NCBI RefSeq assembly: GCF_900102875.1
Contig: NZ_FNGH01000001.1
Coordinates: forward strand, 214,993 to 278,992
From: Franzmannia pantelleriensis
GTDB lineage: Bacteria > Pseudomonadota > Gammaproteobacteria > Pseudomonadales > Halomonadaceae
Direction of reading: 5' to 3'
Length of the DNA stretch: 64,000 nt
The notes below the pieces were generated by a model that saw only the letters and a list, made by a program, of their open reading frames with translations, made no database searches and was not told where the DNA came from. Both the position numbers and the translations under genes were made by a program. Shown piece by piece: positions 20,569 to 29,735 of the stretch; positions within the stretch are counted from its first letter, which is position 1; each line of letters opens with the position of its first letter.

Positions 20569-21114
20569 ATGTCGAGCATGCCGTTCAAGGATCAGGCCGC
20601 GGGGCTGCGAGAGTGGGCCGACGAGCATGTCGTGGCAGCGTCTGGGACGGATGAACACCGTGGCGAAGCGCCACGGCCGCCCGAGGCGCGAGCCTCTGCA
20701 GCGGGTTCCTCCGAGGCCAGCCGCGCGTTGATGGTACTGGGGCTACCCGGTGACGACACCGCCCGGGTCTATCGTCTGCTTCAGGCCTGGTGCGACAGTG
20801 GCCAGGTCTGGGTCGGGGATCCTGGTGCCTGGCGGGTGGTGCCGCTCAGGGTGGAAAGCCCCCACCTGAGCACTCTGGCGGCTCAGCAGACACGCTGGGC
20901 GCTTTGGGTGGATAGTGACCCCGAGGCCTTTCGGCGCAGCTATCGTCTGCTCAGGCAGCTCGCCGAGCGCGGCGGCCCGAGTTGCCTGCTGGTGCTGCAT
21001 CCACGCCTGGGCGTGTCGCGAGGCTTGCTCAATAACCTGCGCCAGGCCGCCGCCGAGTTTCTCGGTATTCGTCTGCTGATGGTGCGTCAGCAGGGCGCGG
21101 AGGGGCAGCGATGA
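20569..21114 (+). CDS. Degenerate FlhG-like protein lacking the ATPase half
   Basis: This 181-residue protein stands where flhG/fleN lies in many genomes, next to flhF. No Walker A (KGGxGK) or other deviant ParA/MinD motif is present. Its C-terminal half, WVDSDPEAFRRSYRLLRQLA followed by CLLVLHPRLG and AAAEFLGIRLLMV, resembles the FlhG segment around EPxxxxDAYALIKxL and its following strand and helix. The N-terminal 45 residues are low-complexity. The assignment is an inference from position and weak pattern similarity. ATG at 20569 directly follows the flhF stop (20578 is an alternative); it overlaps flhE by ATGA. Confidence 0.55.
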   Translation: MSSMPFKDQAAGLREWADEHVVAASGTDEHRGEAPRPPEARASAAGSSEASRALMVLGLPGDDTARVYRLLQAWCDSGQVWVGDPGAWRVVPLRVESPHLSTLAAQQTRWALWVDSDPEAFRRSYRLLRQLAERGGPSCLLVLHPRLGVSRGLLNNLRQAAAEFLGIRLLMVRQQGAEGQR

Positions 21115-21554
21115 TGCCGCGGTACGTATTGATGACATGGCTATTGCTGCTCGCCACTGGCTCCCCAGCGCTGGCCGAGCCGCCTGGCGTATCCGGCAGC
21201 TGGATCGCTCAGGCGGAAAGTGTGCGCGTGGCGGTACCCGGCCGCGACCGTTACAGTCAGGCGCTCGGTGCAGCGGCCCCGGCCGGGGCGCAGGTTGCCA
21301 GTGTGAGTTGGCAGTACACGACGCCACCGGGCGCGCAGGTGACGGCGTGGCTATGCCATCCTCAGCGCTGCCAGCAGCTCGCTGGCCACCGCGGGCGCAG
21401 CGAGGCGCTGGCGGGACTGTCAGCGACCGAGCCGCTGCACTTTCGCTTTCGGCTAGGGCAGGGCGCTCGGCCGGTGCAGGTCAGCGGCCTGCAGGTGATC
21501 GTCGACCATCGCCAGGTAGCCGACCCAAAGGCGCAAAAAACCGTCGGCCAGTGA
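21111..21554 (+). CDS. flhE: Flagellar protein FlhE (periplasmic)
   Basis: FlhE is a small periplasmic protein linked in enterics to the export gate's proton leak. The 147-residue product has a signal peptide (MTWLLLLATGSPALA, cut before EPP) and family features: WIAQAESVRVAVPGR early, a paired-cysteine segment (WLCHPQRCQQLAG) and a closing VSGLQVIVDHR. GGAGG lies upstream of the ATG at 21111. In E. coli flhE directly follows flhA; here flhF and the FlhG-like gene are inserted between them. Confidence 0.8.
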   Translation: MMPRYVLMTWLLLLATGSPALAEPPGVSGSWIAQAESVRVAVPGRDRYSQALGAAAPAGAQVASVSWQYTTPPGAQVTAWLCHPQRCQQLAGHRGRSEALAGLSATEPLHFRFRLGQGARPVQVSGLQVIVDHRQVADPKAQKTVGQ

Positions 21555-21639
21555 GGCTATTCGCAGCATGGCAGTCGTTGCCCGCGCGTGATAATGCCAG
21601 GGTGATGAGAATGCCTCCGAGGCAGGATCCGATTTCCAG

Positions 21640-22359
21640 GTGACTGAGGTCGCAACGACAGCGATGTATACGGCAAAGGGCAAGATCGACCAAGGCGCAC
21701 TGCTGGAGCAGTATCTGCCGCTGGTGCGCCGTCAGGCACTGGCGCTGCAGGTCAAGCTGCCGGCCAGCGTCGAACTCGACGACCTGATTCAGGCCGGCAT
21801 GGTCGGTCTGCTCGACTGCTTGAACCGTTTCGATGCGGGGCAGGGGGCGAGCTTTGCCACCTATGCCAGCCAGCGCATTCGCGGTGCGATGATCGATGAG
21901 CTGCGCAGCCGTGACTGGGTGCCGCGCAGCGTGCGACGCAACGCGCGGGCGCTGGACGAGGCGGTGCGGCGTGCCGAGCAGCGCCTGGGGCGTGCCGCCG
22001 ACGAGCAGGAGATCGCCGATGAGCTGGGCATCGAGCTGGCCGACTACCATCAGCAGTTGGGAGACGCCAACGGCGGCCAGCTGCTGCCCTATGAGGAACT
22101 GGTAGCGGAGGGTGTCGAGCCGGGCAACGGTGAGGGTGCCCCGCCGTCGCCGTTTGCCGCCCTGGTCGACGGCGAGCAGCGCCAGCGCCTGGTGGATGCC
22201 ATCGAGCAGTTACCCGAACGTGAGAAACTGCTGCTGGGGCTCTACTATCAGGAGGAGCTCAATCTCAAGGAGATCGGCGCGGTACTCGGGGTCAGCGAAT
22301 CGCGGGTATGCCAGTTGCATAGCCAGGCGGTGACCCGGCTACGCGCGCGTCTCACCTAG
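21640..22359 (+). CDS. fliA: Flagellar sigma factor FliA (sigma-28)
   Basis: FliA directs transcription of late flagellar and chemotaxis genes. The protein has region 2 (SVELDDLIQAGMVGLLD, then RIRGAMIDELRSRDWVPRSV), region 3 and region 4 (LPEREKLLLGLYYQEELNLK, ESRVCQLHSQAV), very close to E. coli FliA. The start is uncertain: GTG at 21640 gives 239 residues, while ATG at 21664 (MYTAKGKID) aligns best with family N termini; neither has a strong ribosome site. Candidate target promoters lie at 1125-1151 and 10599-10625. Confidence 0.95.
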   Translation: MTEVATTAMYTAKGKIDQGALLEQYLPLVRRQALALQVKLPASVELDDLIQAGMVGLLDCLNRFDAGQGASFATYASQRIRGAMIDELRSRDWVPRSVRRNARALDEAVRRAEQRLGRAADEQEIADELGIELADYHQQLGDANGGQLLPYEELVAEGVEPGNGEGAPPSPFAALVDGEQRQRLVDAIEQLPEREKLLLGLYYQEELNLKEIGAVLGVSESRVCQLHSQAVTRLRARLT

Positions 22360-22361
22360 AC

Positions 22362-22379
22362 GCGACAGGCTTCTGTCGC
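22362..22379. terminator. Short hairpin between convergent fliA and EAL-HDOD gene
   Basis: A perfect 7-bp stem (22362-22368 with 22373-22379) and 4-base loop lie in the 20-bp gap between the fliA stop and the stop of the convergent minus-strand gene. No T run follows on either side, so it is at most a weak bidirectional terminator. Confidence 0.4.
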
Positions 22380-23650
22380 TACCCATCCTCCTGCAGGCTG
22401 CTCATCAGCGCCTGTGTCTCTTGCACTGCCCCCAGGTAGGCGGCGCGCAGTTGGGCATTGGGGGGTATCGCCTGACGCGCCTGCTCGACGTCATCAAGGG
22501 CGACGAATGCCTGGTAGTCGCGCGCGATGGTCAGAATCGCGCCGAGTTGGCCACTGCCAGCGCTGATGGCGGTGCTGATCGTCGCGTTGAGCTCTACCTC
22601 GGCGAGCAGGTCGGCCATGTCGACCCCCAGCATGTTGTCCATCAGCGAGAACAAGCCGGTAGTGAAGGCGTCTTCCGGATCGAGCCGGGAGAAAGGCTCG
22701 GCCAGCCGCTTGCACATGGTCGCGCGGGTCAGTGCATGCTTGAGCGTGAGTCGCGAGACCGGGCCGTTCTGGGCCAGCATCACCGTGGCTACCAGTGTGC
22801 GCAGCTCATTGATGCCGAGTACGTGCAGGCTGCGGCGCAGGCTGCTGCCGCCGGTCTGGGCGTAGTAGCTGGAGTTGGCGCGCTTGATGACGATCAGATA
22901 GAGATGCGGATCTTGAGCGATCATGTCGGCCAGCCGATCGATATTGACCATCTCGCGGTACAGTTCCCGAATCAGCTTGATCTGGATGCTCGGGTTGCTG
23001 CGGCGGTTCGCTGTGGGGGGAGCGACATTGCTCGGCTGGGCGAAGAAGAACCCTTGCAGCAGCGCACAGCCGGCTTTACCGGCTGCCTCGACGTCGTCGC
23101 GGGTTTCGAGCCGCTGAGCCAGCAGTTGGCAGCCGGCGTCGCGAAAGATCTCGAGCTGGGCCGAGTCGATACCCTCGTCGACGCGCAGCTTGATGATGTC
23201 AGCCATGCGACTCAGTGTCTCGACGTCGCCTTGCAACACGGCACTGGCATCCAGGGCCAGGCGATAGCCGCGCTGCTTGATCAATGCCAGCGCGCCGGCC
23301 AGGTCGTCGAGCGGCGTGCCGTCGTCGAGCACTTCGATGACCACGTTATTGGCGGGAAACGGCAGCAGTTCCGGGCGTTCGAGCCACTCCCTGGATACCT
23401 TGAGAAACAGCAGCCGATCGCCAATCAGCTTATCTAGCCCGATCTCGTAGATGGCCATGCTGCTGGCCCGGGCGGTGGCCAGGAGCGGATCGCTGACGGC
23501 GGCTTGTGCGTCGCTTGCGCTGGCGCGATAGAGCAATTCATCGCCGACGTGCTGGAAGTCGGCGTCGCAGATCGGCTGCAGTGCAATGCTATAGCCGTCG
23601 TCTGCGCGGGCGTCGGCGCTTGCCTGAGAGGTATCGCTGGTTAATGGCAC
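22379..23650 (-). CDS. EAL-HDOD protein with degenerate EAL domain
   Basis: This 423-residue protein has an N-terminal EAL-like domain (about 20-205) and a C-terminal HDOD domain (about 225-410), the YuxH/CdgJ layout. The EAL domain looks inactive: the signature reads DELLYR, the Asn of the iNls strand is Lys (LFLKVS), the ExTE motif reads IEVLDD and the DDFG motif reads LDASAV; the QGFFFAQP end is kept. It probably binds c-di-GMP or a partner without cleaving it. The start is GTG at 23650 with AGGGAA upstream. It lies 113 bp downstream of a GGDEF gene on the same strand. Confidence 0.85.
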   Translation of the reverse strand: MPLTSDTSQASADARADDGYSIALQPICDADFQHVGDELLYRASASDAQAAVSDPLLATARASSMAIYEIGLDKLIGDRLLFLKVSREWLERPELLPFPANNVVIEVLDDGTPLDDLAGALALIKQRGYRLALDASAVLQGDVETLSRMADIIKLRVDEGIDSAQLEIFRDAGCQLLAQRLETRDDVEAAGKAGCALLQGFFFAQPSNVAPPTANRRSNPSIQIKLIRELYREMVNIDRLADMIAQDPHLYLIVIKRANSSYYAQTGGSSLRRSLHVLGINELRTLVATVMLAQNGPVSRLTLKHALTRATMCKRLAEPFSRLDPEDAFTTGLFSLMDNMLGVDMADLLAEVELNATISTAISAGSGQLGAILTIARDYQAFVALDDVEQARQAIPPNAQLRAAYLGAVQETQALMSSLQEDG

Positions 23651-23707
23651 TGGAGTTCCCTGCGTTCTTTCCTGTCATGGCCCCGGGGCGGGCTGGTATG
23701 CCTTTTT

Positions 23708-23725
23708 CTCATCCGGGGGGATGAG
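23708..23725. other. Stem-loop in leader of EAL-HDOD gene
   Basis: A perfect 7-bp inverted repeat (23708-23714 with 23719-23725) and 4-base loop lie about 60 bp upstream of the EAL-HDOD start, between it and the upstream GGDEF gene. On the minus strand it is followed by A5, not T, so it is not a standard terminator. Role unknown. Confidence 0.3.
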
Positions 23726-23763
23726 ATGGATAGTACTCGCCGCCGCTGAAGCTGACAATTTGG

Positions 23764-24972
23764 CTAGGTGTTCTGAAATATCACGGCCTGATTGCGACCG
23801 GCCTCCTTGGCCGCATAAAGTGCGTCGTCAGCACGCTCGAACAAGGCCTCACCATTGATGCCGGGTTCATACTGGCAGGCGCCCAGGCTCAGAGTGAGCG
23901 GTAGCTGAATGCCGTTATCGAGGGTCAACGGCTCACTGGCCACGGCATGGCGGATGCGCTCGGCAATCTCGCCCAGCTTGTTGCCACCACATACCACCAG
24001 TATGCAGAACTCCTCACCGCCATAGCGGGCCACCAGATCATCGTCACGCAGTTGATCGCGGATGCGCTGGGCAACCTTCTGCAGCGCTTCATCGCCAACC
24101 TGGTGTCCATGGCGGTCGTTGATTTGCTTGAAATGGTCGATGTCGCCGATCAACAGCGCGAACTCGCGGCCGTTGGCACCGGCATCGATGAATTCCTCCA
24201 TTGCGCTGTCGAAGCCATAGCGGTTGTGCAGTCCAGTGAGGCTATCGCGGCCGATCAACGACTGTGCCTTGGCCAGCTTGTGTTCCACGGCGCGCAGCTT
24301 GCCGAGATAGTGCGAGCGATCACGCAGCATTGCCATCAGCGTCAGTCGGCCCTGGGCCTGGTGTTCGTCGAGCCGAATCAGGGTGACTTCGACGGGCACG
24401 GCATTGCGCAGTAGCAGCTCGCGTCGCAGTGCACCGCGGCGAGACAGCAGATCCTGACGGAGAAATTTCTGCAGCCGTTCGGCGTCACTGGCAGAGAAGA
24501 TCTGCGGCAGCTGCTCGTGGGTCAGTCGATGATTATCGTCTTCCAGCAAGTCGCGCGCCGCGCGGTTGGCGTCGCTGATTGCCAGGTCTTCGGCATCACA
24601 GAACAGCACGGCGTCTGGCCAGGCTTCGACTAGCCCCCGTAGCCGGGCCAGGGCTTGTTCGGCGCTGATGCGTGAGCCCTGATCGCGCAGCAGGTAGACG
24701 CGCAGCCCCAACATGGCGGGCAGTTCAGTGATATCCAGATGCACGCCGGTGTGGATGGCGATCTGCGTGCCGGGCTGATCATCGATCAGCTGGTTGGCGA
24801 GGCCATTGCCGATAACATCATTGCCCAACAGTCGCTGCGCGACATGATTGGCATAGAGCACGGTATCGTTGAGGTCGCAGAGCGCAAGGCCATCGCTGAG
24901 ATGATCGAGCAGAGGCTTGAGCATTTCGCAGGTCAGCGGCGTATCGGGCTGGGGCGGGTTGACGGTTGTCAC
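23764..24972 (-). CDS. GGDEF diguanylate cyclase with PAS-like sensor region
   Basis: This protein should make c-di-GMP from GTP. The 402 residues hold two PAS-like segments (about 20-95 and 110-215) and a full GGDEF domain: DSLTGLHNRYGF, GDIDHFKQINDRHGHQVGDE and the active-site GGEEF at 318-322. An RxxD inhibitory site (RDDD, 309-312) lies five residues before it, so product inhibition is expected. No signal peptide or membrane helix is visible. The start is GTG at 24972 with GAGG upstream. Its location beside fliA and an EAL-HDOD gene suggests a part in motility control. Confidence 0.93.
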   Translation of the reverse strand: MTTVNPPQPDTPLTCEMLKPLLDHLSDGLALCDLNDTVLYANHVAQRLLGNDVIGNGLANQLIDDQPGTQIAIHTGVHLDITELPAMLGLRVYLLRDQGSRISAEQALARLRGLVEAWPDAVLFCDAEDLAISDANRAARDLLEDDNHRLTHEQLPQIFSASDAERLQKFLRQDLLSRRGALRRELLLRNAVPVEVTLIRLDEHQAQGRLTLMAMLRDRSHYLGKLRAVEHKLAKAQSLIGRDSLTGLHNRYGFDSAMEEFIDAGANGREFALLIGDIDHFKQINDRHGHQVGDEALQKVAQRIRDQLRDDDLVARYGGEEFCILVVCGGNKLGEIAERIRHAVASEPLTLDNGIQLPLTLSLGACQYEPGINGEALFERADDALYAAKEAGRNQAVIFQNT

Positions 24973-25035
24973 AGACGAACCTCGCTGACGGCAAGGGCAG
25001 CCAACATGTAAGCGAAAGACGAGTATTGATCAATG

Positions 25036-25086
25036 CCGCGGGTTGTTCCCGCGGCCTGCAAGGCCACCCCGATGGGGTGGCCTTGC
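25036..25086 (-). terminator. Tandem hairpins after rhlE
   Basis: Two perfect inverted repeats lie between the rhlE stop and the GGDEF gene start: a 13-bp stem (25058-25070 with 25074-25086, 3-base loop) and a 7-bp stem (25036-25042 with 25048-25054). On the minus strand the 13-bp hairpin comes about 20 bases after the rhlE stop. It is very stable but has no clear T run. Confidence 0.55.
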
Positions 25087-25106
25087 CAGCGATGAGGCGA
25101 GCCCAT

Positions 25107-26429
<1,323 letters not shown>

Positions 26430-26840
26430 GCAAACTCCGGATAGCACGACATGACCGCTCGCCTCTGTTGAGTGAAAGAGGCGTGAGTCCCGGATCACGA
26501 CGTGAGAAAAAACGATGACAGGCGCGGCAAGAGGGGACCGTGAAGTGCCGCAGCGCAGTATGATGACAGACATCGCCCCCTCTTGCACTAAAGGATTGGT
26601 TTGCCACTACAGGTGGACGGTACCGCTCGGGCTGATCCGTCGACAGGCCTGCGAGGAGGCGCTGTAAACCCGTCCCTGGGCGCTACCTTGCGCCCTGCTA
26701 CGCTCCCGCATCCTGCTCCGCTTGCAGGACCGGGGCTGGCCATCCATGGCCAGCCCGTTCGGAGGCATGCTCCTCACCCATGGCGCAAACCTCTTCTCCG
26801 GCCTGTCCCCGGCGCCCTTCGCTTAGGGGCAGTGCATCCT
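26430..26840. other. Intergenic region with rhlE leader hairpin
   Basis: These 411 bases hold no convincing gene. A perfect 7-bp stem with a 10-base loop (26460-26466 with 26477-26483) lies 30 bp upstream of the rhlE start and would be in its 5' leader. A plus-strand open frame (26601-26918) has low-complexity Pro/Arg/Leu composition and is not called. The right half is the hairpin-rich block described separately. Confidence 0.5.
26641..26830. repeat. Hairpin-rich block, possible dispersed intergenic repeat
   Basis: This block carries clustered perfect inverted repeats: 6 bp at 26678-26683/26690-26695 and 9 bp at 26733-26741/26748-26756, plus GC-rich partial ones. It begins with a GAGGAGGCGCTGT-type run. 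From memory such blocks recur between genes in Halomonas genomes, but only one copy is in this window, so the repeat status is not shown here. Confidence 0.4.
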
Positions 26841-27320
26841 TTACTGACTAAGACCGGCTTGCAGGCGCGCCAGAGTGGCGTTGGTAATGCCGGGTATGGC
26901 GTCGAGTTGCTCGCGTGACAGGGCGCGCAGCGTTTCCACGCTGGTTACCCCGGCCAGCAGCAGGCGACGGGCGGTCACCGTGCCCACGCCGTCCACCTCG
27001 GTGAGCGGTGCGGCGTGGGCGTCGAGGAAGGCGTGCTGCTGATCCTCGCTCAAGCCGTCGCAGGCGCCCTGTCGATAGAGCATCAGCGCCAGGCTGGCCA
27101 TGCCTTGGCGGATCCGCGTCAGCGGCGGCAGCTGAATCTCGGGGTGCGCCTCGGTCAGGGCTTCGAGGGCGACGAGATCTTCGAGTGCCTGGCCCAACAG
27201 GGCGCGCTTCTCGGTGGCATCCTGGCCGTCGATCACCTGGGTAAGGGCATGTTCGACACGCTCGGCGTGGGCCTTGAGGTCAAGGGCCAGAGCATGCTGC
27301 TGTTGGCGCTGATCGTCCAT
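26841..27320 (-). CDS. Helix-hairpin-helix domain protein, function unknown
   Basis: This is a 159-residue protein with no signal peptide. The N-terminal half is helical and charged (MDDQRQQQHALALDLKAHAE). The C-terminal 55 residues hold helix-hairpin-helix motifs (LTEVDGVGTVTARRLLLAGV, then LRALSREQLDAIPGITNATL), as in DNA-binding or structural SAM/HhH modules. ATG at 27320 has AAGGA upstream. It follows pqiC by 37 bp on the same strand, so it is probably in the pqi operon, though a link to lipid transport is not obvious. Confidence 0.75.
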   Translation of the reverse strand: MDDQRQQQHALALDLKAHAERVEHALTQVIDGQDATEKRALLGQALEDLVALEALTEAHPEIQLPPLTRIRQGMASLALMLYRQGACDGLSEDQQHAFLDAHAAPLTEVDGVGTVTARRLLLAGVTSVETLRALSREQLDAIPGITNATLARLQAGLSQ

Positions 27321-27357
27321 GTCATGAGTCCTTAGGCGGGGTGAACACCTCAACAGC

Positions 27358-27987
27358 CTAGCGCAATTCCTGCAGACGGTCGGCGAGTTGATCAGCCACT
27401 GCGTCCCAACTGAGGCCCAGCGCGCGTACCAACGCCGGGTATCCGTCGGCGTCGAGGGTGGTGGCGGCGGCAAATGGCTCCAGGGCGATGATCTCACCGC
27501 TGGCATCGCGCAGTTGCCACTCGCCGCGGGCGATGGCCTGGCCGTCGTAACGGCCCTGGAAGTGGGTGACATCGAGCCGCAGTTCATGGGCGCCGTCGCG
27601 GCGGCTGTCGTCGCCGACGACCTGGGTATCGGGGAGACGCTCGGCGAGTCGCTGGCGCAACCCTCGCTGTAGCTGGCGCGACAGATCCTCGGCCCACAGG
27701 TGCTGGCGGGCGCGATTGAGGGTGATGTCGTCGAGCTGCATGACGATGCCCTCGGCATCGAGGTAGTCGGTGACTCGTATCCTTGATACCACCAGCCGCT
27801 GGCTGGGAGCGTCGCTGCGGCTGACCTGGTTGGGCTGGACGCCCTCCGGGAGGCTGTAGCGCTGAGCGCTGACACCACCACCGCTGGCGCAGCCGGCCAG
27901 CAGGGTGAGGGCCAACAGCAGCACACCGACGCCAGGCCAACGTGGGCCGAACGAGGGCGAGCGATCGCATGAGCGAAAGTGCAGCAC
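27358..27987 (-). CDS. pqiC: PqiC-like outer-membrane lipoprotein
   Basis: PqiC is the lipoprotein of the PqiABC intermembrane lipid transport system. The 209-residue protein has a lipoprotein signal with lipobox LLAGC near residue 33 and the ABC-type auxiliary (DUF330) fold, with RYSLPEG at the start of the mature part and DITLNRARQHLWAEDLSRQL as the conserved LWAE segment. The start is GTG at 27987 with GGAGA upstream; no in-frame ATG precedes the signal. It lies 80 bp downstream of pqiB. Confidence 0.88.
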   Translation of the reverse strand: MLHFRSCDRSPSFGPRWPGVGVLLLALTLLAGCASGGGVSAQRYSLPEGVQPNQVSRSDAPSQRLVVSRIRVTDYLDAEGIVMQLDDITLNRARQHLWAEDLSRQLQRGLRQRLAERLPDTQVVGDDSRRDGAHELRLDVTHFQGRYDGQAIARGEWQLRDASGEIIALEPFAAATTLDADGYPALVRALGLSWDAVADQLADRLQELR

Positions 27988-28067
27988 GTCGTAATCTCCG
28001 TGTCGGGCGGCACGGCCGGGGCCGTGCCGATGAGCGCCATGATGGTCTATCCGGCGCGATTTTTCAC

Positions 28068-29735
28068 CTAGTCGCGGGGCGCTCGTGGCTCTGGATCATC
28101 GCCGCCGCGACGGTCGAAGATCAGCGCACTGGGTTGCTCGCTGATGGTGCGCGCCGCCGGCTGCAGGTCGCGCATCAAGCGCTCGAGCCGCTGCATGGCG
28201 CCGGTCAGCTCGCGGTAGGCGTCCGACTCGGGTGACAGCCCAGAGAGCGTCTCGCGTAGCTCGATCAAGCTGCGGTTGAGGTTGTCCGGCATCTCGCGGG
28301 TGGCCGGGTCGTCGACAATGGCCTGGAAGGTGCCGGTCAACTCGCGTACCTCTTCGAGCATTGCCTCAGACTGTGCCAGGTTGCGATCCAGGCCGCTGAG
28401 AATGGGCTCGATCTCGAGGTTATTCAGCTTGTCGAGCAGGTTGGTGACCTGGGCCTCGATCTGGGCGAATCCGCCTGAGGTGGTGGGGAAGACGCGGCGT
28501 TCTTCGAACACCTCGGCCACATACTCGCCTTCCAGATCGCGCTGGAAATTGAGGTCAACGAACATCGCCCCGGTGAGCAGGTTACCGGTCTTGAGCGAGG
28601 CGCGCAGTCCAATGCCGAACAGCCGCTCGAAGCGTTCTTCCCACTCGGTCAGGTCGAAGCTGCCGTTGTCATCATCATTGGCGAGGCGCTGCGGCTCGAT
28701 GCGCACCAGCACCGGAATCGCGAACCCTTCGCGGCCCTCCGGCTGGGTGGCGCTGAAGTTCCACGGCACGCTGGCTACGGTGCCGATGCGTACCCCGCGG
28801 AATTCCACGGGGGCGCCGCGCGACAGGCCGCGTACGGTGCCGTCGATCAGCAGCACGTACTCCAGATAGCGGTTGAAGCTGCCCTGCTGGGCGCTGTCCT
28901 CGTCGGCATAGAGGTTGAAGGTAGTATCCGGTGCGACCATCGGGCCGAGTGGTACGTCTTCGGGCACGCCGAAGGTCACGCCGCCACCGAGCAGCGCCTC
29001 GAAGGATTCGACGTTGACGCGTACACCCTCCGAGTCGAGCCGCAGGTCGATACCGCTGGCCGACCAGAAGCGCGTGCTCTCGGTGACCAGCACATCGTAG
29101 GGGCTCTCGATGAACAGTCGCTGCCGCATCTGGCGGTTGGTGGCGTCGAACTCGGTCGTTTCCACACGGCCGACGGTATAGCCCTGATAGGTGACCGGAT
29201 CGCCGACCCTCAGCGAGTTGCCCAATTGACTGACCAGATTGATGCGGATGCCTTCGGCATCCTGGGACGCTACTGGCGGCTGATCGAGCACCTCGAATTC
29301 GCGGCGCGGCGACTCGCTGCTGCCCGGTTGAAGCTGTATATAGGCGCCGGACAATACGGTGCCGAGGCCGCTTATGCCCTCGCGGCCGATTCGCGGCTTG
29401 ACCACCCAGAATTGCGTGTCGTCGACCAGCATGCGCTCGGCGTCGGGGCTGATGCGCGCGATGATCTCGGTGCTGCGCAGATCGTCCGAGAGGCCGACGC
29501 GCTCGACTCGGCCGATCTCGACGTTGCGGGTCTTGATCAGGGTGCTGCCGGCCTCGATGCCCTCGGCGTTGTCCATCACCAGGGTGATCTGGGTGCCGCG
29601 CTGCAGGTAGTTGTCATACGCCAGCCACAGGCCGATCAGTACGGCCACGATGGGCACGATCCAGATCGGCGACAGGCGCGCCTGGCGGCGTCGCTTGGCC
29701 TTGTGGACAGGGGCAGCAGGGCGGTCTTCGGGCAT
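28068..29735 (-). CDS. pqiB: PqiB-like MCE-domain protein
   Basis: PqiB forms a periplasmic tube that bridges inner and outer membranes. The 555-residue protein has one N-terminal membrane helix (about 22-42, WIVPIVAVLIGLWLAYDNYL) and three MCE domains (about 45-150, 160-270 and 285-400), with VEFRGVRIGTV as a clear MCE motif in the third. A coiled C-terminal region follows (LLDKLNNLEIEPILSGLDRN). Size and layout match E. coli PqiB (546). It is coupled to pqiA by ATGA. Confidence 0.93.
   Translation of the reverse strand: MPEDRPAAPVHKAKRRRQARLSPIWIVPIVAVLIGLWLAYDNYLQRGTQITLVMDNAEGIEAGSTLIKTRNVEIGRVERVGLSDDLRSTEIIARISPDAERMLVDDTQFWVVKPRIGREGISGLGTVLSGAYIQLQPGSSESPRREFEVLDQPPVASQDAEGIRINLVSQLGNSLRVGDPVTYQGYTVGRVETTEFDATNRQMRQRLFIESPYDVLVTESTRFWSASGIDLRLDSEGVRVNVESFEALLGGGVTFGVPEDVPLGPMVAPDTTFNLYADEDSAQQGSFNRYLEYVLLIDGTVRGLSRGAPVEFRGVRIGTVASVPWNFSATQPEGREGFAIPVLVRIEPQRLANDDDNGSFDLTEWEERFERLFGIGLRASLKTGNLLTGAMFVDLNFQRDLEGEYVAEVFEERRVFPTTSGGFAQIEAQVTNLLDKLNNLEIEPILSGLDRNLAQSEAMLEEVRELTGTFQAIVDDPATREMPDNLNRSLIELRETLSGLSPESDAYRELTGAMQRLERLMRDLQPAARTISEQPSALIFDRRGGDDPEPRAPRD

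Noticed and set aside
23708-23725. Terminator for the GGDEF gene
   Set aside because: The hairpin is followed by A5, not T5, in the direction of transcription; kept only as a leader stem-loop.
26601-26918. Plus-strand 105-codon frame in the rhlE/HhH gap
   Set aside because: Composition is Pro/Leu/Arg-rich, it runs into the HhH gene on the other strand, and it coincides with the hairpin block.
27321-28040. Upstream extension of the HhH frame across pqiC
   Set aside because: It is the alternative frame of pqiC; ATG 27320 with AAGGA is the proper start.
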